Shown here: positions 1 to 11,103 of the stretch, piece by piece
Numbering within the stretch: the first letter of the stretch is position 1
Layout: each line of letters opens with the position of its first letter
Assembly: GCA_016946835.1 (NCBI GenBank)
Contig: JACVTC010000002.1
Span: forward strand, 3,460,001-3,482,500
DNA: 22,500 bases
Direction of reading: 5' to 3'
From: Neocallimastix lanati (nom. inval.)
Taxonomy: Eukaryota > Neocallimastigomycota > Neocallimastigomycetes > Neocallimastigales > Neocallimastigaceae
Notes under the pieces: generated by a model
Seen by the model: only the letters and a program-made list of their open reading frames with translations
Databases searched by the model: none
What the model was told of the DNA's origin: nothing
Made by a program: the position numbers and the translations under genes

Positions 1-910
1 ATCTGATCTTTGCCTTTATACCTAAAACCCATCCATTACCATAGACACTACTATAATCAATATATTGTAATAAATCATAATAGAATCCATGTGGACGAAT
101 TTCAACATTTACTGGATGTGGGAAATTATACTGTTTAGATAATATGGTATATGGATCTTCTTTTTCTTCATCTGCATTTAATTCATCAATACTACCAATT
201 CGATCACAACTATCAGTACTTTCATTATTATTATTATTATTATTATTATTAGCTGTTTGTTCTTCATCCTTCAAATTTTCTTTTTCATCCTCTTCTTTAT
301 GATTATTTACTTCTTCTTCTTCTGGTTTTTCTAAGCCATCAAAATCTTCTGGAATATCAATTTCTTCTTCTTCATCTTCCGTTGCAATTAAAAATATGGA
401 TTCTCCTTCATTTAATGACATTTCCCATTCAGTTACCTTTTTGAAATCGAATAAAGAGTTTGCATTATATACTCTTAATTTTACTTTTTTTAAATCTATT
501 TTATTATTATTTTCATCATCTAAATTTTTAACAATATCAGTTTTATGAAATTCTTGAGAACCTCTATGACTTTCATTTTCTTCATTTTCACTATCTTGTT
601 TTTGTTTTTCAAATGCGTATTCTATAAGTTTTGATTTATTTACATCGTTAAAGAATTTTTCAACATCTATATCCACAAATGGAACAAAATAATTACTATC
701 CCATTGATTAAAAGTTGAAAAATCTACTTCGGAATCATTATCTTCTGATGAAACTTCTGATTCTTCTAATTCATTTATAGTATCTTTTAAACCCCAATGT
801 CTAGGATCTTTAGAAACATAGGCAAAATCTCTTACTATACACAATAATAATAATAATAAAAACAAATAACATTATATATATAAATTATATTAATTAAAAT
901 GAAAATGAAA

Positions 911-952
<42 letters not shown>

Positions 953-982
953 ATTTTAATATATAAATTTTAATATTAATTC

Positions 983-1042
<60 letters not shown>

Positions 1043-1540
1043 CTATAAAAATGTAAAATATAATATTACTTTCTAACTTTTAATATTCAATATTCAGATA
1101 AATACAATAATACCGTGATATATATATTTAAGATTTCATATTTATATAATTTAATAATTACATTCAAATTAGTTTTTAATAAAAAAAAAATTATATATAT
1201 ATATAAATTAAATTTTCACATTTATTAATGAAAACACATAAATTACATGAATATTATATAAGTATTATTTAAATAATATATAATTGTTTTCATTACTATC
1301 AATTATGTTCATACCTCTAAATCTTTTTGTTCTTCTTTAACTTTTTGTCTTAATTGTTCTGCTTCTTCATTAATTTCATAATTTTCTTGTTTAAAATAAT
1401 CTTCAAATTTTAATGAAGGTACTAAATCTTTAAATATATTATAAAAATAAATTAAAATATTAATAAATAAATTTGCTACTCATAAATATATTAAGTTTTT
1501 ATTATTGTTTAGAATATATTATACCTGATTCTGTTGACAT
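1..1540 (-). CDS. SH3-domain protein with disordered acidic insertion (partial, 3' end beyond window)
   Basis: Three exons are seen. Exon 1 is 1540-1525 (MSTES, phase 1, donor GTATAA). Exon 2 is 1427-1315, or from 1421 if the later TTTAG acceptor is used; it encodes LKFEDYFKQENYEINEEAEQ and a short Glu/Lys-rich helix. Exon 3 runs from 834 to the window edge. Exon 3 begins RDFAYVSKDPRHWG, then an acidic Ser/Asp/Glu stretch. At about 480-400 comes an SH3-like start, SLFDFKKVTEWEMSLNEGES, matching the ALYDF and EL-x-L-x-EGE elements, followed by the strand IFLI. At about 30-10 comes GNGWVLGIK, matching the SH3 GWW motif. Between these halves lie about 100 residues rich in Glu, Asp and Asn, including nine Asn in a row. 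SH3 domains bind proline-rich peptides, so a cytoplasmic adaptor role is likely. A fungal Nbp2/Skb5-like adaptor is possible but unproven. The exon 2-exon 3 junction is one base out of phase with canonical borders. Confidence 0.72.
222..252 (-). repeat. AAT/ATT triplet run coding for nine Asn in the SH3 gene
   Basis: A perfect run of ATT on the plus strand reads as consecutive AAT (Asn) codons in the minus-strand SH3 gene. It lies inside the acidic insertion that separates the two halves of the SH3 domain. Triplet slippage probably makes its length variable between strains. Confidence 0.8.
835..1314 (-). other. Long simple-sequence intron 2 of the SH3 gene
   Basis: This 480-nt intron starts GTATGA and ends GTATAG. 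It holds an A run of about 38 (913-950) and a TTA/TAA triplet array (about 980-1040). I found no further exon in it by eye. One may still exist, because exons 2 and 3 do not join in frame through these borders. Confidence 0.6.
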
Positions 1541-2712
1541 TTTCTAAATAATTATAATATATATATTTAAATGTAATATTAAAAAACAAAATAAAAAAAA
1601 AAAAAAGATAATAATATTATATTAGTTTAATATTATAATAACAAAATCATATAATATTACATAAGTGAGAAAAGAGTTTGAACTATTTTTGAAAAATAAA
1701 TCAATTATATAGTATAATATATTATATATATTATTATATAAAGAATTTTAATTCTGTTTTATCAAAAAAATTATTAATTATAAGTTTTCCTTTATAAGAT
1801 TTAACATAATAAATTTTAATAATAAATATTATATTATAATTATCACTTATATAAAATATATAAAATATATATTATTCATTAAACATAAATATAATATATA
1901 TATTTATTTATTGAACTTTTAATTAAATTTTCTTATTTTCAATTTATCATTATTTCAAAGAAATTTCATAATATTTTTAATTTATAATTAATAGATTTTA
2001 AAGTTTCGTTATTTTTTTGTTTATATTAATATCCTTTATTCTCTTGTTTTTTAAATAGTAAAAAAAAAAAAAAAAAAAAGGTCTCAATAAATATCTTTTA
2101 TAATAAATTGTTTAGTTTTTTTTTTTTTTTTTTTTTAATAATTCTTCTTATAAGAATTTATTTCTGAAAATAAATTCCTGAAATTGAACAATATTTTTAA
2201 AACTTTATTTCAAGGCCAAAATATTAAAGCCATTTAAAGATTTTTGATAATAATATCGATATTTTTTATTCTTTACTTATACTGATTAAAATAAATTTTT
2301 ATTGTTTATATTTATTATCTTTTCGTGTTTATAATTTCAACTCTCTATTATTATTATTATTATTGTTATTATTTTCTATTTACAATTTATATTTAATTAT
2401 GTTTATATTTTGATTTTCTTTTCTTTTATTAAATAATATTATTATTATCTATATACTTTTTTAAATACAATTAGTAAGATGTTTATAAAAATGGATTATT
2501 TTGAATTTTAAGTGAACATGTCAAATATAATTTTTTATATATAAAATAATTATTAAATATATGTATATATTTATTTTGCTGTAAATAATTTACCTTTTCT
2601 ATTTTTTTTTAAACTATCATTTAATAATATTATATTTATATATATATATATATATAAATATTTGGATAAAAAATAAAAGTCTACTAATTATTTGAAATAA
2701 ATTTAGGATAAC

Positions 2713-2746
<34 letters not shown>

Positions 2747-3508
2747 AACTTTTTCTATTTTCGGAATTTGGTTAAAAATAATTATTTTTTATTGAAATAA
2801 AAAAAAAAAAAGGTAGTTAAGAATTTTGAATAATAGTGAAAATTAACAAATATACGAAATTTGATTTCACTATTAAAAATATTTATAATACTTTATTTTT
2901 TGTTAATGTTCAATTTATTAAAAAAAAAAAAAAAAAGTGGTTATAATAATATTAGTAAAAGAATCAATATTTTTTAATGAAAACTTTAATTATTAAACAA
3001 TTTATTAATTATTAAAAATTTTTTTATTAAAATAAAATTTATTCATTTATTTATTTATTTCTAATATGTTTATTTATCTATTTATTAATTAATTAATTAA
3101 TTTAATAAATGGTTAATTATGTGTTAATATTTATATTATATGATTATTGTTTTATAATTATTATAGTATATTATACAGATAATACAGATATAGATAATCC
3201 ATATATTTATTTATTTATTATTATTAATTATTTATTATTTAAATTATTACTATAATTTATTTTTTTATTATTTATTATCTATTAATTATTAAATTATTTG
3301 TTTTATATTTATTTATTATTATAATACATATTTAATATGTTTCTTTATATTGCTATTATTTATTATCATTATGTATATTTATTATCATGTATATTTTAAA
3401 AAACAAAAAATCTTTAAATGATATTTTTTTATTTATTATTTTGCATTAATATATATGTATAATTAAGGAATTCATAATAAACTGAGGAATTAAAGTTGAA
3501 TTCATTTA

Positions 3509-3548
<40 letters not shown>

Positions 3549-4922
3549 TATGAATTATAGAATATGGTAACTTCCTTAATAGAAATTGATTTACCTTGAA
3601 TAATAATTAAAATTAACAGCCGCTTTATTATGTAATATATTTATTAAAATTATACTAAAATTTATCATTTTTCTATATCTAATTTAAATTAAAGTTTTCA
3701 TATAAAAAAAAAATTCAAAAACCTAATTATTTTATTCTTTTTTTTTTTTTATTTATTTTATCATTTAATTATAAATATTACTAAAATTATTATCTTTAAA
3801 TTTTTTTTTTAATAATTGATGTAATTATGTGAAATAAAATATTTATTCATTTATTTATTATTCATTAATATGTAATAATTAATAATATATCATTTAAAAA
3901 AAAATGTAATATATATTAAATATTATAATGAAAAATCTTTTTTATGAGAGGTTTCATGGTAAGGAGAAAAGTATTAAAGTATTAATTTCTACTTAATTTT
4001 AAATAAAATAAAATAAAATAAAATAAAAAAATAAAAAATATAAATAAAAAATACAAATAAAAATAAAATAAATAAAACTAAAAAAAAAAAAAATCAAAAA
4101 ATTTATATATTATTAATCAATATAGTTTTAATGTAATAATAAGATTATATACAGGTAATATTATTATTATAAATACTGTACACCCAATATATTTTTATTT
4201 CTCTATTATATACAAATATAAAAATTTATATATAAAATTTTATTATTGAAAATCAATTTATATATAATAATAATATGTAGTAATATGAATAGTAATGCTA
4301 TAAAATTATATACAGTTTTTTTTTTTTTTCTATATAATTCAAAATTAATAAAATTCATAAGTATTTTTTTTATGTATATTCTTATATTAATATAAATATA
4401 TATATATATTTAAAAAAAAATAGTTATTAGTTCTTAATTTATGATATATTTTATATAATAAAACCAAAATAATAATAATAATTTATATCTAATTTTATTT
4501 TATAACTTTTTTTGTAACACAAATACTGCAATTTATTACAAAAAAATTCAATTAATTGTATGTATGATACATCAAACAATGGTGTGCTATTTTAAAATAA
4601 TTTATTAAAATTTTTTTGAAAGAAATTAATGAGAATGAGGAAAATTTCATATAAAAAATACCAACAATAATATAATTTTATTTATACTATTAATTATTTA
4701 TTCTTTTTTTTATTATATTTATTATTAATAATATTATTATTATTACAATTTTATTATATTGTTTTTCTTGTATCAAAACTATTTTAAAAAGAAAAAAAAA
4801 AAAAAAGATATTTTTAGATACTAATATTTTATAATTTTTTTTTTTAAATAAAATATAAAAATAAAATATAAATATATATATAAACTCCTTTATATATTAT
4901 GTTGTAGGTTGATCTTTTTAAA
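1541..4922. other. Intergenic AT-rich desert
   Basis: No open frame with recognisable protein character is seen on either strand. Contents are homopolymer A/T runs (for example 2060-2079, 2115-2136, 2714-2744, 3511-3545), TTTA/TTA-type low complexity and TA dinucleotide runs. An imperfect inverted repeat flanks the poly(A) run at 3511-3545. Confidence 0.7.
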
Positions 4923-5240
4923 TTAATATAGAAGTGATTTCTTGAGCTTTTTTACCAAATATTTTTTTAAATCAATTTCACTTGATAATTTATATACAGA
5001 ATTAATACCAATATGTTTTACTAAAGTTTTTTTTTTTCGATTATTTAATTCATTTGAGTCCTCTGTAGATTCATTGAACAAAAAGATATATAAGAATTAT
5101 ATTAATTTTAATCTAATATATTCATCAGTGTTTCGTCGTTTTAATAATCCTATAATTTTATGAATACCTTGTTGTTGTTCAATAATATGAATAGATATGA
5201 AGCATTTAATTATAATTACTTGTAAAATTTCTAAAGCCAT
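4923..5240 (-). pseudogene. Decayed fragment resembling an armadillo/HEAT-repeat protein
   Basis: Reading down from an ATG at 5240 gives a 47-residue frame to a TAA at 5097. It starts MALEILQ and continues IHKIIGLLKRRNTDEYIRLKL, which has the amphipathic helix spacing of armadillo-type repeats. After the stop, coding-like sequence resumes in shifted frames. One segment reads STEDSNELNN and later HIGINSVYKLSSEIDLKK. Another frame near 4960-4925 reads IFGKKAQEITSILI before a stop, like a repeat-terminal helix. Stops and frame changes interrupt the frame in several places, so I read this as a relic or a copied fragment rather than a working gene. It could instead be an unrecognised small multi-exon gene, but I see no good splice borders. 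The armadillo assignment rests only on helix pattern and is tentative. Confidence 0.35.
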
Positions 5241-5578
5241 AATTATATTTTTATATATAATATATATTTAATAAATTAAATCTTTTTATTTTATTTATTT
5301 GTATATGAAATATTTTTAATAAAATATATATATATATATTTATTTATTTATTTTATAATTATAACACTGAATATTTTTTGAGAAATTATTTAATTAATAA
5401 AAAAACTTTTTAAAATTTATTTTTTGAAAGTCTTTTTTTTTTTTTTTTTTTTTTTTTCTTTTCTTTAAATTATTATTTATTTTAAAAATTTAAAAAATAT
5501 ATAATATTTATTTAATATAATATACAATAATACTTTTTTTTTTTTTTATTATTAAATATTATAATAATTGAAACACTG

Positions 5579-5633
<55 letters not shown>

Positions 5634-6059
5634 TATTATTGATAACTACTTAATAATTATAACCCAATGGATCCCGGTGTTGAAAATACTTTTCCTTTAA
5701 AAATAAAGGCAAAGAAAAAATTCATTGAAAATGACAAAATTTTCTTTTTTTTTTTTTGAAAGTGAAAAAATTTTATAATAAAATTTTTCAAAATGATAAT
5801 ATTTTTAATAATTATAAATTCCCAATAACTCTTGTAACATTTCTTCAATTAGAAATCATAATTCTAATACTCATAATTTTTCTCAAACAAATAATAATAA
5901 TACTAAAATTACAATTTTGACAATTCAATCAATAATACTAATAATCCACAACATCTACATAATTTATACCAATATAACTAACTTAATACTACAATAGCTC
6001 AAAATATTATTAAATTTAATAAAAATGAAATTATGGATGATATAATAATTAATAATGAT
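5241..6059. other. AT-rich stretch, possible 5' debris of the copia relic
   Basis: Contains a T run (5430-5457), a second T run (about 5535-5547) and an ATA/TAA triplet array (about 5580-5635). A plus-strand frame of 30 codons starts at 5667 (MDPGVENTFPLK) and ends at a TGA at 5757, in a patch clearly less AT-rich than its surroundings. From about 5850 to 6050 the plus strand is rich in Asn, Gln and His codons, as in the Asn-rich linker between integrase and reverse transcriptase of some copia elements. This makes it plausible upstream pol or gag debris, but I cannot prove it. Confidence 0.35.
5580..5635. repeat. TAA/ATA triplet microsatellite
   Basis: About 18 uninterrupted TAA-type triplets in intergenic DNA, just upstream of the retroelement debris. 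It does not code for anything I can recognise. Confidence 0.85.
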
Positions 6060-6805
6060 GAAGTTAATTATCCTCACTCTTCCAGAAAACGACCACTACC
6101 AAATTTTCTAATTTGATATTAAGGTTATTTATTTTAATATTCCTTTCAAAAAAGACATTTACAACTTCCATTCCTTAAGGCAATATAAACTTTGGGAGGG
6201 AATACTGGAAATTTAATAAAATCCTTATATTGTATTAAGCAATCAGGGAGACAAAGGTATTAACCAATAAAAAATTTTTTTAATTAATAATAATTTTAAT
6301 CAAATAAAAACCGAACAATTCATATTCAAGCATACAATACATACTAAAACTAAATATATATAATTGGATTTTACGTTGCTGATAAGATAATTTCTAAGAA
6401 AACAAAATACATCAAAGATATAATATCAAAAATTCAAAAAAAAAAAAAAAAAAAAAAAAAAAAAGCCAAAATATCAAATTACACAGCATTCGAATATATT
6501 TTAGGAATTAAAGTAGAAAAACAAAATAATACTTATATAATTTCTCAGAAAAAATATTAAATCTTTAGTTTATCTATCAAAATGTATAAGACCGGAAATT
6601 TCATTTTCAAAAAGTCTTATATACTAGATATCAAAAAAGTAATTATGCTTAGAAACTGAATATATAAGTACTTCAGAAAGTGTCAAGAAAATGCTATGGT
6701 TAAGTAACATTATTAAAGAAATATAAATATAAAATAAGAAATTAAATATAAATATTGTGAAATGTCAGATACCAATTCAATAAAGATAACATATCTAATA
6801 ATATG
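6060..6805 (+). pseudogene. Relic of Ty1/copia retrotransposon pol (reverse transcriptase to RNase H)
   Basis: Copia-type pol motifs occur in the right order on the plus strand but in different frames, separated by stops. HSSRKRPLPNFL (6075-6110) resembles the Arg-rich start of the RT polyprotein. CIKQSGRQRY (6231-6260) matches the copia GLKQSxRQW block. FYVADKII (6369-6392) matches the RT active-site YVDD box, with the first Asp changed to Ala. YILGIKVEKQNNTYIISQKKY (about 6493-6557) matches the LGI...I-x-ISQ-x-KY block. YLSKCIRPEISFS (6571-6609) matches the YL...TRPDI block. ETEYISTSESVKKMLW (6652-6699) matches the RNase H EAEY...W block, and CEMSDTNSIK (6756-6785) matches its CDNxSAI block. 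The about 46 codons between the GLKQ-like and YVDD-like boxes fit the family. Spacing before the GLKQ box and after RPEIS is too short, implying deletions. A poly(A) run (6436-6464) interrupts RT. No long terminal repeats were identified. Confidence 0.78.
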
Positions 6806-7487
6806 TAAACATATTATTATTTTATAATTAATATATTATAATACTATAATTTTGTATGTAAATAATATAACTAATAGTATCAACTATAATATATAATAAC
6901 TATTAATTATAATAAAATTATTAAAGTTATTATATTAAATTATTATAAACTATATAAAATAAAATAACTATTTTAATTAATATTTAGAATATATATTAAT
7001 ATATAATTCCAATAAGAAATTATTATAAAAATTATTATTAAGAAAAGATATAAATTTAATATTTAATAATTATTATATCAATTCTTAATAAAATATAATG
7101 AATGTACTTACTTGCTCTCCTTGTTAACCCATACTACTTTTTTATTATTTTATTTAATATATATCAATAATAATAATAAACTATATATAAATTTTATTTT
7201 TAATTTTTAAATTCTATTTATTTTTATTATAAATATATATATATATATATATTTTCTGTTATTTTTAAATTTTAATAATTTTATTATATATATATATACA
7301 TATATATTTTTGTTATTTTTAAATAAGAAAACTTTGTTACATTTTTCGTTTAAATTACATTAAATAATATATATTTAATTAATATTTATTTTAATAGATT
7401 TTTTTTAATAGATATTATTTACTTTGAAATAATATTTATTAAATAATGAAATAAATTAAATTATGTCTTTTATAAAAAAAGTTTTAA
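6806..7487. other. Intergenic AT-rich stretch
   Basis: Long TATA/ATTA low-complexity sequence with TA dinucleotide runs near 7230 and 7285. No coding frame, RNA gene or long terminal repeat was recognised. A GC-richer patch near 7110-7135 (TTGCTCTCCTTGTTAACCC) could be the edge of the neighbouring retroelement relic, but nothing ties it to one. Confidence 0.5.
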
Positions 7488-7678
7488 TTTTTCTAAATTT
7501 TTTTTTTTTTTTTTTAAGATTATATTATTTATATATTCTTTTTGATTTTATAAAATTTAAAAGATCATTAAGTTCTTTAACTAATTTTTCTAATTTTTTT
7601 TTTTTTTTTTAAGATTATATTATTTATATATTCTTTTTGATTTTATAAAATTTAAAAGATCATTAAGTTCTTTAACTA
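7488..7678. repeat. 95-bp direct tandem duplication over the 3' end of the RCHY1-like gene
   Basis: A segment beginning with TTTTTCTAATTT/AAATTT and a T run, then AAGATTATATTATTTATATA and ending TTAAGTTCTTTAACTA, occurs twice. The copies start their shared AAGATTA at 7516 and 7611, a period of 95. They are identical outside the T-run length. The copy nearer the gene contains the TAA stop (7674-7672) and its last Ser codon. The other copy lies just downstream, in the presumed 3' untranslated region. Confidence 0.9.
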
Positions 7679-9590
7679 GAAGAAGTAGAAGCTTCATTCG
7701 TTGTGGTATTTTGCTGATTATTATTATTATTAGATGTTGAAGCTTCAGTAATATTTTCACTTGTATGTTCATTTTCATCCGTATTTGTAGATAATGCAAT
7801 TGTTTCAGTGATAGATGGAATGGACTTACTACTTTCATATGTTTTTAAAACCTTAGTATTATAACTTGAACAGTAAGCACACTTATGGTATAAGAAATGA
7901 TATTTAGCGTAACTTCTTTTTTCACAATCGTTACATAAAATATAACTTGTCCAGTTTTCATATTCTGGTGGCATTTTATGTTGTTGAAGCATAGTATCAA
8001 TTCTTCTAAAGTATTCATTCATATTAGCTAATGATTTAAAACAAGTTGGACAGTGATAATTAGTTTGAATATATTCTTGGTGACATTTATAATGAATACA
8101 ATGACCACATGGCTTAGTTTCATATGAAAATAATATATATATATAAATGATTTTTTATACATAAAATAATAACAATAAATAATATTTAATAATATATATA
8201 AATTTTAATGATACTGTTATTATTATTTAAATTTATTATAATAGATATTAACAAAAATAATATTGATAATTAAATATTTTAAATTAAATAAAAAAAAAAA
8301 TTTTTTTTTACCATAAATATAACAATTGAAGTTGAAGTGAACATATATTCACCACAAATTGGGCAATTACTTTCTAAGTTACGTTCAATACATTTGTGAT
8401 TACCCTTTAAACTAATAGCTAAACAAGCGTTACATTTTTTACAGTGGAAATAATCTTCACCAAGACCTTTACCTATTCTACAAATACCACAGTCATCACA
8501 GTGATAAATGCTCTTTTTTGGTTCATTATCCCATAATTTACATTTATCACAGTAGTACTTAGCAAGACAACGTTCACAGTTGACACAATTTTGACCAGCT
8601 GGTTGAACGGTGTTACAATACATACACATCATTTTAGTAGTCTTTTTTCTTTATAATAAATATAAAATATATAGATAATAAATATATAAATGTTTTAATC
8701 AAAATATTTAACAATTTTTATAAATAAAAATAAAATAAAGTAAAATATACATATATAATTATTAATGTATGCTAATTTTTGGTATATACCTATCAACCTC
8801 GTGATCTGATACAGCATCATGACAGAAACGACAAGTAAACCATTTACCACAGCAACTTGCTTGGAATTTAACAGCTCTTTGGTAGTGTTTACAACCTAAA
8901 ATTTTATTTTCTTCGTCCTATAAGAATAAAGGTATATTAATTTTTAATATGTGATATTAAAATTCTTAAAAGAACAAATATATATTAACTTTTATATGTG
9001 ATATTAAAATTATTAATAATATCACTAAATACACAATTTATTTTTTACATTATACGTTGGTGCCTTATCTTCTTCAGTCAAAGGTGAGTTTAAATCAACC
9101 TTTTTATCTAAATGAGTATTAATGTGCTTCTTAGTTTTGTATGTAAATGTCATAATTTCCTTTAATTTATGTTATTTATTATTATTTTTTTTTTTTTAGT
9201 AAGAACAATTAATATATTCAGATATTTTTTAAATAGTATTGAAATTATTTTAAAACTATAAAATTTTCTTTATATAATTTAAATAATTTTATTAATTATT
9301 TTATATACTTGTATTTTTTTAGCCTTTTCTGATTCAGAAAGAGTTTGGTCTCTTTGTACGCTAATAATTTTTTTTCTCATTTCTTGTTGTTCTTTTTGTA
9401 ATTTTAATAATTTCATTTGTTCTTCCTTTTCTTCAGTATCATCTTGAATGGCACTTTCGTCAATTCCTGAATTAGAAGAAGCGGAAGACATTGAAACGAA
9501 AGATTCTGAATCAGATTCACTTCTTTCATCATCATTGTAGGTAACTGGAATAGTTGAGATAGTAACTTCTGGTTGTTCGTTTGTTGACAT
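7672..9590 (-). CDS. RCHY1: CHY and RING zinc-finger E3 ubiquitin ligase (RCHY1/Pirh2 family)
   Basis: Five exons join in frame to 432 residues: 9590-9309, 9159-9049, 8917-8790, 8648-8312 and 8112-7672. Residues 1-94 are a Ser/Glu-rich tail ending in a charged coiled-coil helix (KEEQMKLLKLQKEQQEMRKK). The CHY zinc finger starts near residue 138 (LGCKHYQRAV, then SCCGKWFTCRFCHD and DHEVDR). The CTCHY zinc-binding part follows (residues about 182-262, many CxxC and CxxH pairs). The C3H2C3 RING has all eight ligands: C269, C272, C288, H290, H293, C296, C307, C310. The C-terminal zinc ribbon uses C346/C349 and C364/C367 after MPPEYENW. In this family the RING recruits E2 and transfers ubiquitin to substrates; the best-known animal substrate is p53, which this organism probably lacks. 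The C-terminus is Asn/Thr/Ser low complexity, longer than in animals. The start is the first ATG of exon 1 (MSTNEQPE). Confidence 0.93.
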
Positions 9591-11049
9591 TTTTAAACTT
9601 TTCTTTTGATATATGTAACTTTTCTAAATTCTAATATATTGTAAAATAAATAAATTTCGTTTTTCACTTTTCGATAAATCTTTTATAAAAAAGAAAAAAA
9701 AAATATTGAATGTTTTCAAAAATATTCTGTATGCCTTTTCAAAAAATCTTTTAAAAGTCAATAATATAAAATTCACAGTTCAACTTTAAAAGATTAAAAA
9801 AAAAGGCTCTTTCAAAACTCACTATTGAATAACTACTTTTATGTGAAAATAATATATAATATATATTTAATATTATTTTATTTATTTCAAATTAAAAAAA
9901 AAATAATAATACTATTATATATAATATATTTTACCTATTATAATTATGTGATATTTTTTTTATATAAATGTAAGATAACAATTATAATAAAATAAAAAAA
10001 AAAAAAAAAAAAAAAAGAAAATAATTTCTTTCTTTCTTTCTTAGTCACCTATACTTCTTTACTTTATTTAAAGAAAAAAATAAAAATGAAAAAAAAAAAA
10101 AAAAAAAAGGAATAATAAAATTATATTTAAATATTTTTATTTTAAAAAAGATAAAAATTTATAAAATATAATAAATAAGGTTATAATAACTATTATATAT
10201 GGAATTAAATAATATTAATATATTAATCTATATATATATATAGCAAATTTTCTTTTTACCAAATATTATTTATTATTAATTCTATTATTGCTATTTATTT
10301 TATTATTATTAATATAAAAAGAAATTTTTATATAATTATTATATGGACTGATGATTAGATTATTTTGCAATTCATATAATACAATATAATACAATATATT
10401 GTATTTTTTAAAATAGTATATTATAATGTAAATATTTACCAAAATGGAAAGTTAATAAATTATAAAATATTTATATTAATTAATATATTTAAAGATTTGT
10501 ATAATCAATTATTAATATATTATAAGTACTTAATATCTTATTATTAATATATTAATCATATACATATTTGAATTTAAATATATTAAATTTATAATAATCA
10601 TTAATATAAAAAATTTAATTAGTAATAAAGCAATTAAAAACAAACAATTTAATTAATTTGTATTTAAACTTTCCTTATTTGGTATATTACATAAACTATT
10701 AAATAAACTTTTTTTATATTTTATATTTTTTGTTTTTTATTTTTTTAATTTGTTAAATTTTTTATATTATAGAAGAAATAACAATGAAACATAAATATGA
10801 TGAAACATAAATACGAAGAGTCTTTTTTAAAGATTACATATAGTAAAATAAGCAATCAACAATATGATTAATACATAAATTATTATATAAGTTTACATTT
10901 TAGTTTAATCAATTAAAATAAAACAAAAAAATTTATTTTATTTAAACGATTTAACTAAAATGTTAACTTCAATAATTAAAATATTTATAAAAAATAGAAC
11001 GCTTAATATACTTTTTTAATAAAATAAAAAAAATAAATTAGATACATTT

Positions 11050-11103
11050 AATAATATTATTATTATAATTATTATTATAATTATTATTATAATTATTATT
11101 ATT
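11050..11103. repeat. Nine-base tandem array (ATTATTATA)n
   Basis: A triplet-derived higher-order repeat in which TAATTATTAT-type units recur about five times with regular spacing. Non-coding, intergenic. Confidence 0.75.

Noticed and set aside
1541-4922. Regularly spaced poly(A)/poly(T) runs considered as a CRISPR-like or satellite array
   Set aside because: Spacing and flanking sequence are irregular and no repeat unit recurs; these are independent homopolymers.
4942-5163. 73-codon plus-strand frame, Phe/Ile/Leu-rich
   Set aside because: It is antisense to the more protein-like armadillo-type fragment on the minus strand and has no recognisable features.
5657-5848. 63-codon minus-strand frame
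   Set aside because: Its composition (Ile/Phe/Lys only) is what random AT-rich DNA gives, and the opposite strand has the better coding character near 5667.
7620-7838. 72-codon minus-strand frame overlapping the end of the RCHY1-like gene
   Set aside because: Its upstream part is a shadow of the low-complexity C-terminus. Only its last about 18 codons, within the tandem duplication, looked interesting, and they are reported as a finding instead.
10780-10820. Short direct repeat of ATGAAACATAAATA
   Set aside because: A simple 16-19 bp local duplication with no flanking structure; common in DNA of this composition.
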